From: Corylus avellana
Taxonomy: Eukaryota; Streptophyta; Magnoliopsida; Fagales; Betulaceae
DNA: 64,000 bases
Assembly (NCBI RefSeq): GCF_901000735.1
Contig: NC_081545.1
Location: 3,206,583 to 3,270,582, forward strand
Reading direction: 5' to 3'
Below the pieces are notes generated by a model, which saw only the letters and a program-made list of their open reading frames with translations, did not search any database and was not told where the DNA came from. A program made the position numbers and the translations under genes. Shown here piece after piece: positions 35,501 through 47,500 of the stretch (positions within the stretch are counted from its first letter, which is position 1; each line of letters opens with the position of its first letter).

Positions 35501-38008
35501 CAGAATGGAACCCAAAGCTTGGCAAACTTTAAGGCTTCGGAAAGAGAGTAGTAGGTCAAGGGAGAACAGCCATCATCGGAAACATAGCAGGCTAGCTTGT
35601 GAGCTGGGTAATCAATTGCCAATAAAGAGAGTACGGTGTTTATGGTGATGATAGGAGGTTCTAGCACAGGGTCTGCAGTTGTCACAAACATGTCCACCGA
35701 CGGAAGCTCAATTGCCCTGGCAAGAATTAAATCGTAAATAACTTTGACGTAAAATGTTCTCCATCGAAAAATATTTTTATCGCAAAATATTTTCTTAAAA
35801 AATGATTTTTAAGAAAATCATGCTTAAACTTGAAAAATGTCCTAACAATGTCTCGACTATTTTCTAGTAGTGTCCCGGTCGAATCCTAGCAGGGTCCTAG
35901 CGACATCTTAATTGAGTCTATCGATTTGAAAATGACATACTCAAACTTGAAAAATAGTTTACGGTTTTCAAAAATTAAAACTATTTTCCGAAAATTAAAG
36001 TGGTTTTTCGGTCAAACCGAAAATATGTTCCGATGACTATTATTTTCCTTTGCACCAAACACCCGAAAATACAGAAAGCATATTCTAGAAATTATTTTAC
36101 ATCGAAACAAATAAAGCCTAAGAGAAAGAGAATAAAAATGGAAGAGAAACAAAATTAAGTTTATTACCTAACATATTCAAAGTTTTATGGGCAACATCAA
36201 TTAATCTTGTTAAAATAATTTTCATATTAGCTATGATTTAGTTTTCTAGGTCCATGACCATCATCAATCTCCTACTTTATTTCGTCTACTTTTCCTTGTT
36301 TACGTACCATACCTTTTTTTTTTTTTTTTTGGTTTACCAAACCTTAATTTAAATATCTCATATTTTAATATAATTCAACATAGATGTAGCTCTAATTCTT
36401 GTTTCTCATGAATAATGACCACTACTACAAAAATAATGATATTATGGATAAAGCAAACACATATATCACAGCAGAGTGGTAAGTAAAGCCAAACGTGATC
36501 GATTTATTACCGTTGTACGAGGTTGTCCGGGTACGTTTTGTATTCCACAGGATTCCATTTGATGTTGATGATGAGAACCCAATTGAAGGTAAACCATGAC
36601 TCGCATAGTAAGGCAAGGAGCCAAGTGAGGCCATGGTCGTTGAGGAAGAGAAGACGATAAATAAGGAGAGAAAGGAGAAGGAACAAGATTATGATTTCAA
36701 CGACTCTTTTTACACCATTTTTACGCTGGATTATTTCATATAAAGGGAGAGAGTTCAGGTTGGCCATGGAAGATAGGAAGACAATGGTATATCTTCTCTA
36801 AGGTGTTGAAACTGCAGGGCTAAGTGTTTCTGCTGTTGCAATAGTGTTGGGCATTAATTTGTTCTGGGTCTCACATACTTGACATCCACATGTTTTCTGC
36901 CATCATCGGTCCCATAGCTTTGAAGGCGTGAAAGCTTTTCTGATACTGATATGGTAATAATTATCGTGGAACTGCACTACTGCACTGAAGAAGACTGCTT
37001 TGAAGGGGTGAAAAACGTGAAATTAAAGTTAATTCGTTGACCGCATCAAAAAAATAAAACAAATAATTAATGACTTGTCCTAATTTTTTTTTTCTAAGCA
37101 AAAGGGTTGGAGGGAGCGGCTGCGTTACTATGGTAGCACCTACCCGCTGAGGATTGCCTACAAGCGCTTCCTCAAGATCAATTGAGCTATAGCCTGACCC
37201 AGCTCCACCAGGACATCAGTTGATTCCCAAGGCGGCTAATACTAATCAGGCTTATGCGAGTGATTCTCCATTTAAAAACCTAATATGACTCCAAACAACA
37301 CCTAGAAGGGGGTTGAATAAGTGTATGCAATATAATATGCAGAATTAAAATAATAAGCAACCACAATTAATCATTCACCAAAATATATAAGTACAATAAT
37401 AAATCAAAGAGACACAGATATTTTGGTTACGAAGAGAAAACCATTTAGAAAACTCTTTAAAATGTAAAACCTTTCTGGGACAACCAAACCCAAGAAATCA
37501 CTAAATCAGTAAAATAACGAGAAGTTATACAATGTCGAAGACTTACACAACTTGACACTCCAATGTACTAGACAAGCGACCCACTTGTCTGATACCGTAG
37601 TAGTTCTCCTAGAACGTCTAGACTGTTCCTTCTACGTGATCTCCCTTTATCAAAACTCTGGTTAACTTCAATTGCTTTATCAATGAGGACGATCAAACGA
37701 TCACTCTAAGAGAGAGAATTAACGCTCTATATCAAAGACTCTCTTAGCACTAAAATATCGAACTCTAGACGCAGAATTCGTACGTAAGTATACATAACTG
37801 TAAAGATCCAGATATATACATATAGACTAAAAGACCCCTAGTCTAATCGACACAAACTTTGTGACAATAGTCATAAAATACACTAGGCGTCCAAACGAGA
37901 AGTAAGCTCGTCCGGATGGAACTAGGTTAAACACGCTAACTCTAGTTCTCTGGCACGGCGCGTCCAAATGGCTTGCAAACGAGGCTCTCGGGTTTTCTTG
38001 TTCAGCCA
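32562..38008. repeat. Near-identical second copy of 19517-24963
   Basis: This block is collinear with 19517-24963 at a shift of 13045 bases (13048 in part, owing to poly(A) length). Only rare substitutions and homopolymer changes separate them. It starts immediately after a 100-N gap and ends where the first copy enters the LTR element. It is best read as the other allele of the same locus, placed in line by the assembler. Confidence 0.85.
34342..36767 (-). CDS. CslB/H gene B, second (allelic) copy, exons 1-5 only
   Basis: Exons 36767-36511, 35716-35386, 35281-35156, 34968-34852 and 34554-34342 match exons 1-5 of gene B almost base for base and join in frame, encoding the N-terminal membrane segments, DDG and DCD. 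One coding difference is Thr for Ser in the exon 3 end (NHPTIIK against NHPSIIK). Exons 6-9 are missing only because the contig starts inside intron 5 at 32562. There is no sign of decay in the exons, and the 50-base exon 4 duplication is also present. It should not be counted as a third gene unless real duplication is shown. Confidence 0.8.
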
Positions 38009-38654
38009 TCTCGTCCAGACAATCTGCAGACGAAATTGCAGACGAGGCTCTCAGGTTTTCTTGATCAGCCATCTCGTCTGGACGCCTTGCAGACAAGGCT
38101 TTAGACGAAGCTCTTTGGAAATCAATTTCAACCGTTTACTCATTCGTGCACTGCACACTTAAACCGAATATGTTATCCACAAATATTTTGTTCACTCAAA
38201 TCCAACCAAGACAAAAATAAAACTAACATCCATTACGGAAATTTGAACCCACGACCTAGTTTATTCATATACCTCAAGAGAATTTCCTTGAGAACATTAA
38301 ACCACCGTCATTGGTGGTTTGGACAAGTAATTACTAGCAAATAGCTTCTCTAAATTTTATTATCATCCCTAAATGTGAAGAACACTCTTACAAATTATAT
38401 GAAATAGACTCTCTTGATTTTTCCTAAATCAAGGGAGCCATACGTATTATCCTAAATATAAGGTAGCCTTTTTTGCTTCCTTTAACATTGTCTTAATTTT
38501 TTTATTTTTTATTTTTTAAATATTTTCTCTCTTTTCTCCTAGAATATTTAAATGACTTTCTCTTTCCTCTCGCTTTCTCTTAGTATGAAAAATATTTAAA
38601 TAATATATGAAAAAAGATAAAGAAAGCTATTGTTGAGTTTATTAAATTAAAGAA

Positions 38655-38690
<36 letters not shown>

Positions 38691-38854
38691 GGTATTGTGA
38701 GTAAACTTACATCAACTTCCGTACGTATAACTTCTTCATTTCCATAGAAAAAAAAATCTAATAAAAAAAAAACAAAAAGTCACGTGTAGCAACTTCCTTA
38801 CACTATCCATTATTTTTACACAAAATATTTCTCTCTAATCTCCTCTATGCTCTT
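38009..38854. other. 5' region of gene B (second allele), repeats
   Basis: To about 38323 this continues the repeat inserted upstream of gene B, including repeated tcgtc-(t/c)gga-like phrases. From about 38323 (ggacaagtaattactagcaaat) to 38760 it resembles 11645-12020 upstream of gene A. A (ta)n tract lies near 38660-38684. No coding sequence seen. Confidence 0.5.
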
Positions 38855-39582
38855 TGTTACACCTAATAGCGTGCCTCTTATCTAACAATCAAGCCCATAG
38901 CCCGTTATTTCGGGTAGAAGCCCAGCACATTTAGATGGGCTTACTAAGAAGAAACCCAGTTTTGGAAGCACGAATACGACGCCATTTCACCGAGCTCTCA
39001 TTCTTGGGAGACCATGCTCACCTGACTTGCAGCATTTATTGAATCAACGATATACACAGCACACGGATACAACAGTTATGGACAAGATATGCATCGATCA
39101 TGCTAACAACTTGAATATGGCCGAATTATCGGGTCAGTTACGTCCCACACTTAAACACCACCGACGGTTATGCGCTATTCTCTGCATCATGCTAGCCACG
39201 ATAACCGTTGTGCGCCATTCTCGGCATGAAGTCAATAGCAAGAACGGTTTCTTATCAACCATAACGATCAGGGAACTAGAATATTAACTCTTCCGTCCGT
39301 TATGCCTGGATCCCAGATCCTCCGCTCGGTCATCATCACCATCTTTATGAGTCCCACCTATAAAAGGCTCGTAAACAATAGAAACAGGTACATGATTTAT
39401 ACTCTACTAAGCTCTATACTGAGTTTACACAAACACTAACTTAAGCATCGGAGGAGAAACGTCCCGGCCACCACTCGGCGCATCCTCTTAACGAGTATTG
39501 TTATTTTGCAGGAAAGAAAGAAAGTACCAGCTCAATATTACCGATCTGCCCTTGGGTCCACCATACCGAAAAAACTGTACCA
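38855..39582 (+). mobile_element. LTR of a Ty3-type retrotransposon
   Basis: The stretch begins TGTTACACC and ends GTACCA, followed at about 39585 by agtttggcgacgtctacggg, a primer-binding-site-like sequence common in plant Ty3 elements, and then a gag start. No second LTR is visible in the window. Confidence 0.6.
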
Positions 39583-39643
39583 ATAGTTTGGCGACGTCTA
39601 CGGGAACGACAAATCGTTCTTACGAAATCAAAAATCAGTCATA

Positions 39644-39945
39644 ATGGTGAACACAAGGTCCAGAAGCCAAGCCCAACGCCGCAAAGAATCAGCTATCCAA
39701 GCCAACCAAAGGCCACCACTGGCTCCCCAAAACGAGGGAGATAGGGAGCGTATCGCGTCCCCGAAAGCACAGATGGCACGTCTAGTTTAACAAAATGAGG
39801 AGCTGTGCCTCCGTTTCCTTGAACAATCTCATTCTGTCAACCCAATTCGGAGGAGCAAGAAAATCGTGACCACCACTCTGACGACTGCAGCCACCAGGGT
39901 GGAAGTCGGCGCCACCAACGCAATAACAACCAAGGCAAAAACAGT
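39644..39945 (+). pseudogene. Broken gag start of the Ty3-type element
   Basis: The frame opens MVNTRSRSQAQRRKES, a typical plant Ty3 gag N-terminus, and is stopped by TAA at 39788-39790 after 48 codons. Reading continues in the same frame with Gln/Glu-rich then Thr/Ala-rich sequence to about 39945, after which nothing retroviral-like is seen. The element is therefore truncated and inactive. Confidence 0.6.
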
Positions 39946-40852
39946 CACGTGGACTCAACACACAAAACTATCAAAAAATTGATAATATTTTCCCAAGGCC
40001 ATCAAAAAGACAAAAACAACTCTAAATTTTTGTCGGTAAAACACAAATACTCCTATATATATAAAATAATAATAATAATAATAATAATAATCTTTTTCTT
40101 TAAGAATTTTTTTTATTATTTTTTATTTCGACTCCCTCTTTTTCATTTTTTTTTTTTAATTTATAGTTTTTTGTTTTTTTTTATTATTTAATTTTATTAA
40201 GGGTGGATTGGAATGTCGCAATTGAAAATTTGAAAAATGACATTGTCAATTAAACGGTAGTGTGAGGTAGTATGTACACTTTTTCCTATATATATAACAT
40301 TTGAGTGTTATCAAATTTAAGCAACCAAATAATTTTTCCTCCAGCTTCCAAATAATTTACGGTTTTAAAAAGTGAAAACCATTTTACAAAAATTAAAGAA
40401 AATTTTTTGGTTCACTATTATTTCTCATAGTACCAAACAACAAAAAATATGAAAAATATTTTTCATAAACCATTTTACAACAAAACAAACAAAGCCTTAA
40501 TTTTGTTAGAAATTTATTCAACTCAGTCTATTAAACTAACATCTATTTTTAGAACATGTGAGTTTAAAAATGTATATGAGACTCAAACAGTTTAAAAACA
40601 TGTTAATTTAATAGACAGATTTTGAGGAAATTAGTTTGAGAAAACAAAAATCATAAATATTTTTTACAAAAGTATAGGAGAAAATGTTGTCAACACAATG
40701 ATCTTTCAAGAAAATGATTTCAGCTGAAAATATATTTCAGCATTTGGCTCATACGGAAAATGAGTAATTTTTTCTTTATAATATTTTCAGTCAATTATGT
40801 TAACCTACAAATATCAAATTTTATTCACAACATAAAAGTATTAATATAAGAC

Positions 40853-40883
<31 letters not shown>

Positions 40884-41543
40884 GCAACCTAAAAATGATG
40901 TCAAAATAAAATACACACATTGACTAAAAATGATCATATATTTTCAAGTTGAGACATCCATAAATAACATCCAACCATACAATCAAACTACCGACAAAAG
41001 TTCAATCATAAATATTACCATTCAAGCTTAATCACAAATATTACAATCAAGTTAGTATTCTACTACATATGGATCATTCGCAAGTTCTAATCTCTGTGGT
41101 TGCTGAAGAATTTGTCCAACCAAATCTTTCTAAATCTAACATTATTTCCCAAAAATGCTCTTGCAACCTTCTCATCGCACATCAAGGATAGATGCAACTA
41201 TGGCGAAAACTGTTGTACGATTTTCTTCATCCATCTACGAAACACAAAAGTGGAGCCAATCCCAAGTGAGAGAAGCAGTAAGTAAGAAAACAAAAGTTAC
41301 ACAATAAAGGTTTAGTTAAATTTGGAATGAAAGACCAACAGTGAGCTGCTTGGTCTTTTTCCTTGCTTTGTTTCATTAAGCAAAGGAAAAAGACCAAGCA
41401 GCTTATACCATGTTAACAACAAAAATCTTCTCCGACGGAAACAAGATAAGTGGATTTTACGACATCTTTTTTAATTTTCTTTTGGGCTTTCCCTGAAGCT
41501 AAACTGAATAAAGAAGAATCCAATCTTTTTTAGCAGAATCTGG

Positions 41544-41578
<35 letters not shown>

Positions 41579-44550
41579 ACAGAGGCTCTGCGTTTAAGAA
41601 AGCATAATGCTGCAGGGATGACTAAAACTAACAATCCTCTTATCTAAGATATCTAGCTTGATAACACTACTAAAGCATCCCAAACATCCATTGAAGCCCC
41701 TTGTTTCAATCATCCAACAGGCATTGCAAATAACCATAAAAAAAAAAAAAAATAATAAAATAAAAGACACAGAAAACACCTTTTCAAAAGCAAACCTCAG
41801 AGTTGTTAGTGAATGATCTAAGCTATAAAAAGATGATATAATGCCCTTTTAAATTGTTCAGGGATGAAAGAAAAATTAAGGGACCAAAAAAGAAGTTCAA
41901 CCAACTATAAAGTATTATGGCAATTAACATAACCACATAGATAGAGCTGAACATGACACCATACCATGAACACTATGAAAAGATTATGAAACCAATAGTC
42001 CCCTAATAATATAGCAAAGAACCTATATCTGCATCCATACAACCTTATGTAATACTCAATTTAAAAACTCTGATTACATAATTCATGCAAATGCAAAATC
42101 AATAAGGTAAAATCAGAGCTTTGCATGCAATATCCAACTATCTGCAGAAAACTCACCCAAATTCACTTCAACAAAGTCAGCAAAACCTAAACTTTAGACT
42201 ACAACACAATTTCTCTACCGGATAACAAACCCAATTATAGGCTACGGACCATCAACAGATATCGAACGTGCATATGAACAGTCAAAAAACACAGATCTAA
42301 AGATTTTCATATCTCTACCCCATTTCACAAATCGGAATCCAAAAACCGGAATCAATATGAAATAGCCCTTTCTACTCATCAATATGAAATGCCCAAAAAC
42401 GGGAATAAAAAAATAGCGAGAAATTGAAGCCCAACAGGGACGCTAAACCCAATCGCAGAAAATCAGAAGAAAATTAATAGACTGGATTCACAACCATAAA
42501 TACTTTGGTTACTGGATATCAAAAAAACATTCCGAGACCAAAGTACCTGAGATGCAGAAGCCGAAGAGAGACAAGATCCTTGAGAGTGAAGGAGCTGTGT
42601 GAAGTAGAGAGAGAATGAGACTTTGAAGTTGAGCAAGGAAAAGGTCGGGTGTGTGGGTTGAGCGTGAAGGAGAAGGTCAGGTTGAGCAAGACTATCAAGG
42701 AAAAATGGTTTATGAAAAAAAAAAAAGAAAAATACCATTTTACCCCAGTTAAAGCATATTTCCCTGGTCAACCAAAAATGATTTTGGTTTGACCAAGATT
42801 TTCGGTCGTACCAATAACTAGAAAATAGGGAAAACCATAAAAGGTTTTCGTCAAAACAAACAGGGCCTAATCTTCGCCCAGATTCCTATGAATCTAGATA
42901 TTCATCTTCGTCTGGCAAAGAGACTTTTGGGAGTGAGAGATTTGACTTCAAAGGAGGCCAAGAAGACAATTCGATAAAGTCGAAGTGAGAGAGAACAAGC
43001 CTTAAAATGGTGCAAGTACAATCATATAGGCTTTTAAAGGAGTTTATAGCTTCTTCAAAATGACTTCTTTTGGACTTTACCCAAAGCAATGTCGTTTTAT
43101 TAAAATTAAAATAAATAAAAAAGCGGGATCAGGTCAGAAAAAGTCGAAAATCTAGAAAGGTTTTTTACTTTGACTCCAAGTTTTGTCAGAAATCTGAAGC
43201 CAAATTTGACCCTGCCTCCGCCTGCCTTCAGAAGCCGACCAATGTGGGTTGGAACTGGGTTGATGACAGGATAGTGGTCAAAAACTCAGTGGTTTGCACA
43301 GCCCTACATGTATCCGCATTTACCTTCAAACTTGTAACCTAACAAGGTAAGAATATCTTCTTTTAACTATATATGCAACCCGAATAGGAAAATAGTAATC
43401 AATTCTCTCATCCAACATGTCTATTTCTGCATCCTAATATAAATTCAAAAAGAAGCATTCCGTAGCTAATACATTAGCTTATGGGGTGACAACTTCACCT
43501 GAAATCCATTATGGCAATGCAAGAGCCTCTGGTTCCACCTGGGGGCGTGGAGCCCAAACCACTGTTTGATTTGGCAGTTCTTTGTACCAAATGCCAATTT
43601 AATAGTTTGGAGAGTTACCAATTCAAATATTCAACCTGGGGAGGTGATTGTCTAGTTCCCAGAACGAAATTGACCAGGGCAGATGGCATCAGATCCCATA
43701 ATAATTTGAGAGTTCACTGCAATTTCTGCAATGCACTGCATAATGCATAATATCTGGGATTTGAGTTTTGAATCCAACCACATCCAGAAAGTATGGGGGT
43801 ATTATGTCCAATGGATTTTGTATAGATGCTGCCATGCAATGGGAGGGCTACCCCAGGGCCAACTTCAATTTGCTATACACGCACAAAATCTTTGCTTAAG
43901 AAAGATGCTGCATCGTTGCAACCTTGGAAAAACCTCGCTGCAGCTACCTTTAGTGGCTGTGCTGATTACTCATAAGAGATGCAGGCAAACACCACTAACT
44001 AATACCTACTGAAAAATACAAGGTAGATAGATGGCTATTCACTAGGTAGCTTGTAGTAGTCACCAAAATGTCAATTATCTTTCAACTCTAGAGTAGATGC
44101 TTTAAATGATCCATATCAGGCTTGGAAAGAGGATACTTGCATCAAAAGACAGCATAGAAAGTAGATGCAAAATATTCGATTCTACATGCTGAACTTTATA
44201 GCAACATAGTTGCTAATTGAGAACTTTAATTGAATATTTGAAAAAACCTGAGAAAATATAATCATTTTAATTCTATAGGATAAAAGATAGTGTGTCAGAA
44301 ATTGATAACTAAAATCAATTTATATAACTAAACACAGGATCAGAACGCTTTGTTACTTTTGTTTTGTTTTTAATGATAAACTGCATATCACATTACAACT
44401 TTAATGAGGATTGAATTTGGTCTACTTCTAGTTTTTAGTGTGGAAGCATTATGTGAATGAAGAATTCCATGAAACCAGTCTATCGACATAGCACGATAAA
44501 TGTGGGACAAAGAAAGTACCAAAGTCATTGTCTGGTAGTACAAATTTGTA
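39946..44550. other. Intergenic, 3' flank of the dihydroorotase gene
   Basis: No confident gene. It holds an (aat)n tract near 40065-40090, TE-end-like sequence near 40320-40502 and 42770-42870, a poly(A) run at about 41548-41577, and a strong short hairpin at 41343-41404. On the minus strand a pyrimidine-rich stretch ending catctcag|gtactt (about 42680-42548) looks like a 5' exon with a donor, and near 41237 an acceptor-like tag precedes a short frame MDEENRTTVFAIVASILD that soon stops. These may be remnants of a transposon gene. The frame at 43511-43750 is not recognised. Confidence 0.4.
41343..41404. repeat. Short strong hairpin
   Basis: The arm gagctgcttggtctttttcc is mirrored by ggaaaaagaccaagcagctt after a loop of about 11 bases; pairing of about 24 bases has a single-base bulge. 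It could be a stem-loop precursor or part of a MITE. No Pol III terminator or promoter was identified. Confidence 0.6.
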
Positions 44551-47500
44551 TCAATTGGAGGATGGCCGCCATTCAAGTGTTTCGCCCGCAAACATTGGAA
44601 TGATATCTCCAAATGAAAAGGAGAAAGACTCCGGTACCTTCCATGGAGTCCTGACCATTTTTATTTTTGATGTGCTTCTTGGAAGCCCATAGAAGTCTGG
44701 TCCATTGAAGCTTGTAAATGCCTCTAGCTTGTCAAGCGCACCTACCTGAAATATGTAATTGACTAGTAAATGAATCTAATATGATATCCATAATTGGAAG
44801 TTTTCATGCCAACACTGCCACGATCTGTAAGTATTGCTTAGAGTGGAGCATAAAAAGTATTATCTCAAGTATTTGATCAATTGCAAACAAGGTTCATCAT
44901 ATCATATACTAATTTAGAGAAATTTTTTTGATAAGTAATAAGAATGTTTTATTAAAAAGCGTAAGGCACCCCAAAAGTACATTGGATATATACAAGAGGA
45001 ACACCTAACTAGAAAAAGAGAAGTGGGTAAAAAAATCCGCATAGCTAAGTGACATAAGGGAAAGGTATGCCACAATCCACAAATACAAGGAATGCAACAA
45101 AGAGGCTAAAATTTCTTCCATAGAGCTTTCCAAATCCTCGAAATACCTATTGTTTCTCTCCCGCCATATCGTCCAAAAAATACAAATAGGCACCATTTTC
45201 CAAACCACAGCACTCCTAGCTAGTCCTTCCAGTGGAACACCAGCAAGCGCACAAGTCAAAAACACATCTAGGCATGACCCAAAACAGACCAAGCCGACTA
45301 AAGATATCGCTCCACAATGCATGGGCGACCTCGCAGTGGAGTAAATGATCTACCGACTCTACATATTTCTTGCACATGCAGCATCTATTAATGACAATCA
45401 CCTGCCTCTTCCTTAGATTATCTAGAGTAAGAATTTTCCCTAGTGCCACCAACCACACAAAGAAAGCTGCCCTAGGGGGAGCCTTGGTCCTCCGCACACT
45501 CTTCCAAGGAAAACCGCTACCTTCCACATTGAACAGGGCTCCAAAGAAATCTTTGACCTTAAACATTCCTTTTTTGGAGGGAATCCACCACAATTTGTCT
45601 TCGCTCCCCATTCGAATTATGACTGTATGCAACCTCTGAAAAAAAAGAAGCAAAGACTTCCACCTCCCAATCATGAGCCTCTCCGTAAAAGCTTACATTC
45701 CACTGATAAGCTCCACCTAATAACTCCACATTGGCTGCCACCGAAGCATCCTTCTCACGAGCAATACTAAAAAGCACTGGGAAGTCATCTTTAAGATTCG
45801 TATCCCCACACCACCGATCATGCCAGAACCGAACCCTGGTCCCATCCCCAATCACTAGTCTAGTATGTCTAGAGAAAATCTCCCACCCTAGACTGGTATT
45901 CTTCCACAGACTCACCCCCGACACTTCTGTGTGGAAACAGGTGCACCAAACACCCCACATACTCCCATATTTGTCATCCACCACTACTCTCCACCACGCC
46001 TCTCTTATGCCCATAGCACCACAACCATTTGACTAATAAAGCCCAGTTGAAATCCACCAACTTCCTTATGCCAAGCCCGCCTATTGTAATTGGAGAGCAT
46101 ACCTTGGACCACTTCACCCGGTAATACTTGAATTCTTCAACTACTCCACCCCATAGAAAGTCACGTTGTAACTTCTCAATGCAATTAGCAACTCTCACTG
46201 GGAGCTTGAATAAAGACATATAGTACATAGGAATATTAGCAAGGGTGCTCTTGATTAGGGTAACTCTCCCACCCTTAGACAATAACGACTGTTTCCAGCC
46301 TGCCATATGTTTGGAACAGAGAAATTAACATCCCAAATGCAGCTTATGTATTCCAAATACCAGATGCATCAAAGTTTGGAACAGAGGACTGACTACAAGG
46401 GAGAAATAAGCATGAATGCAACAACAAGAGGCTCAATTAATTTCAATGGATAAACCTGCTTCCTTCACTTTCCAGAGATTAAAAACCATAGTTCAGAAAG
46501 AAGTAGAAAACATAATTCTTCTCCCTCCAAAAGACATATCTTTCCATATTATGCATGCCACATCAAATTCCAGAGTTATAGTAAGTTTTAGGTTTTTTTA
46601 CAAGTTCGTTTATCATGTGCTGGAATGTCTTTTCCTGATAAATGTTGGATTTTTTTAGCTCCAAAGAAGGAAAACCCACCCTCCTCTTTCCAAAAGCCAA
46701 CCCTGACCAGTTAACTGCTATTAAGAGAGCTGGAGGTCCAAACATCCCTAGAGTTTCTATGACAATGGTTAAGGTGGTGCCCAGCCAGACATGGGGAAAA
46801 GATAGACTAAGGTCTGAAATCAAGTTCAGGTTTCTTCAATCACAATTGGACCAAAAAGAGAGAGAAAAGGAATATACAAAAATGAGAGTAGGAAGAATTA
46901 GCACCAACAAGAAATTTATGACAGATACACCAAACAATGAAAAGAGTTACCTCTTCAAAGACCTTTGCATATAGTGATAGGGCAACTGGAGCATTGAATA
47001 TACCAGCACATCCACAAGGGCACTCTTTTCTTCGTCTCTCATGAGGAGCACTATCAGTTCCGAGGAAAAATCTATTACTTCCACTAGTCACAGCGGCAAC
47101 AATAGCCTGTCCTAGATGAGGAGCAAATGAATAAGCCCATATAACATAGCCACAAGGAGAATCGCTTATTAAAATCCAGAATAATGAATTGCTGAGTTCC
47201 TAAACTATGTGATTTGTTAGATATTATTAATCAATAACTGAAAAATCAACCGCCTAGATCAATCACCTGAACAACCTAGTCTTATCACTCCAACAAAAAC
47301 AACCTATAATGATTTCACAGAACTTTTTGTGTGGACAGCAGCTCATGGGAATATTTTGACATTGGACAATATGAGGAAGAGAGGAATCTTAATGGTGGAA
47401 TGGTGTTCCATGTATAAGAGGGGCGGAGAATCTATTGATCATCTTACTCCATTGCAAAGTTGCAAGAGAAGTATGGAATGTGATCATTACCCTATTCGAA

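Noticed and set aside
34342..36767. A third CslB/H gene
   Set aside because: Near-identical to exons 1-5 of gene B, begins after a gap in mid-intron, and has no exons 6-9; it is better explained as the second allele.
42463..42771. Possible gene start on the minus strand
   Set aside because: A pyrimidine-rich 5'-exon-like stretch with a donor is present, but no convincing downstream coding exons could be found.
43511..43750. 79-codon frame with several Cys residues
   Set aside because: The Cys spacing does not match a known zinc finger and there is no supporting gene context; left as unrecognised sequence.
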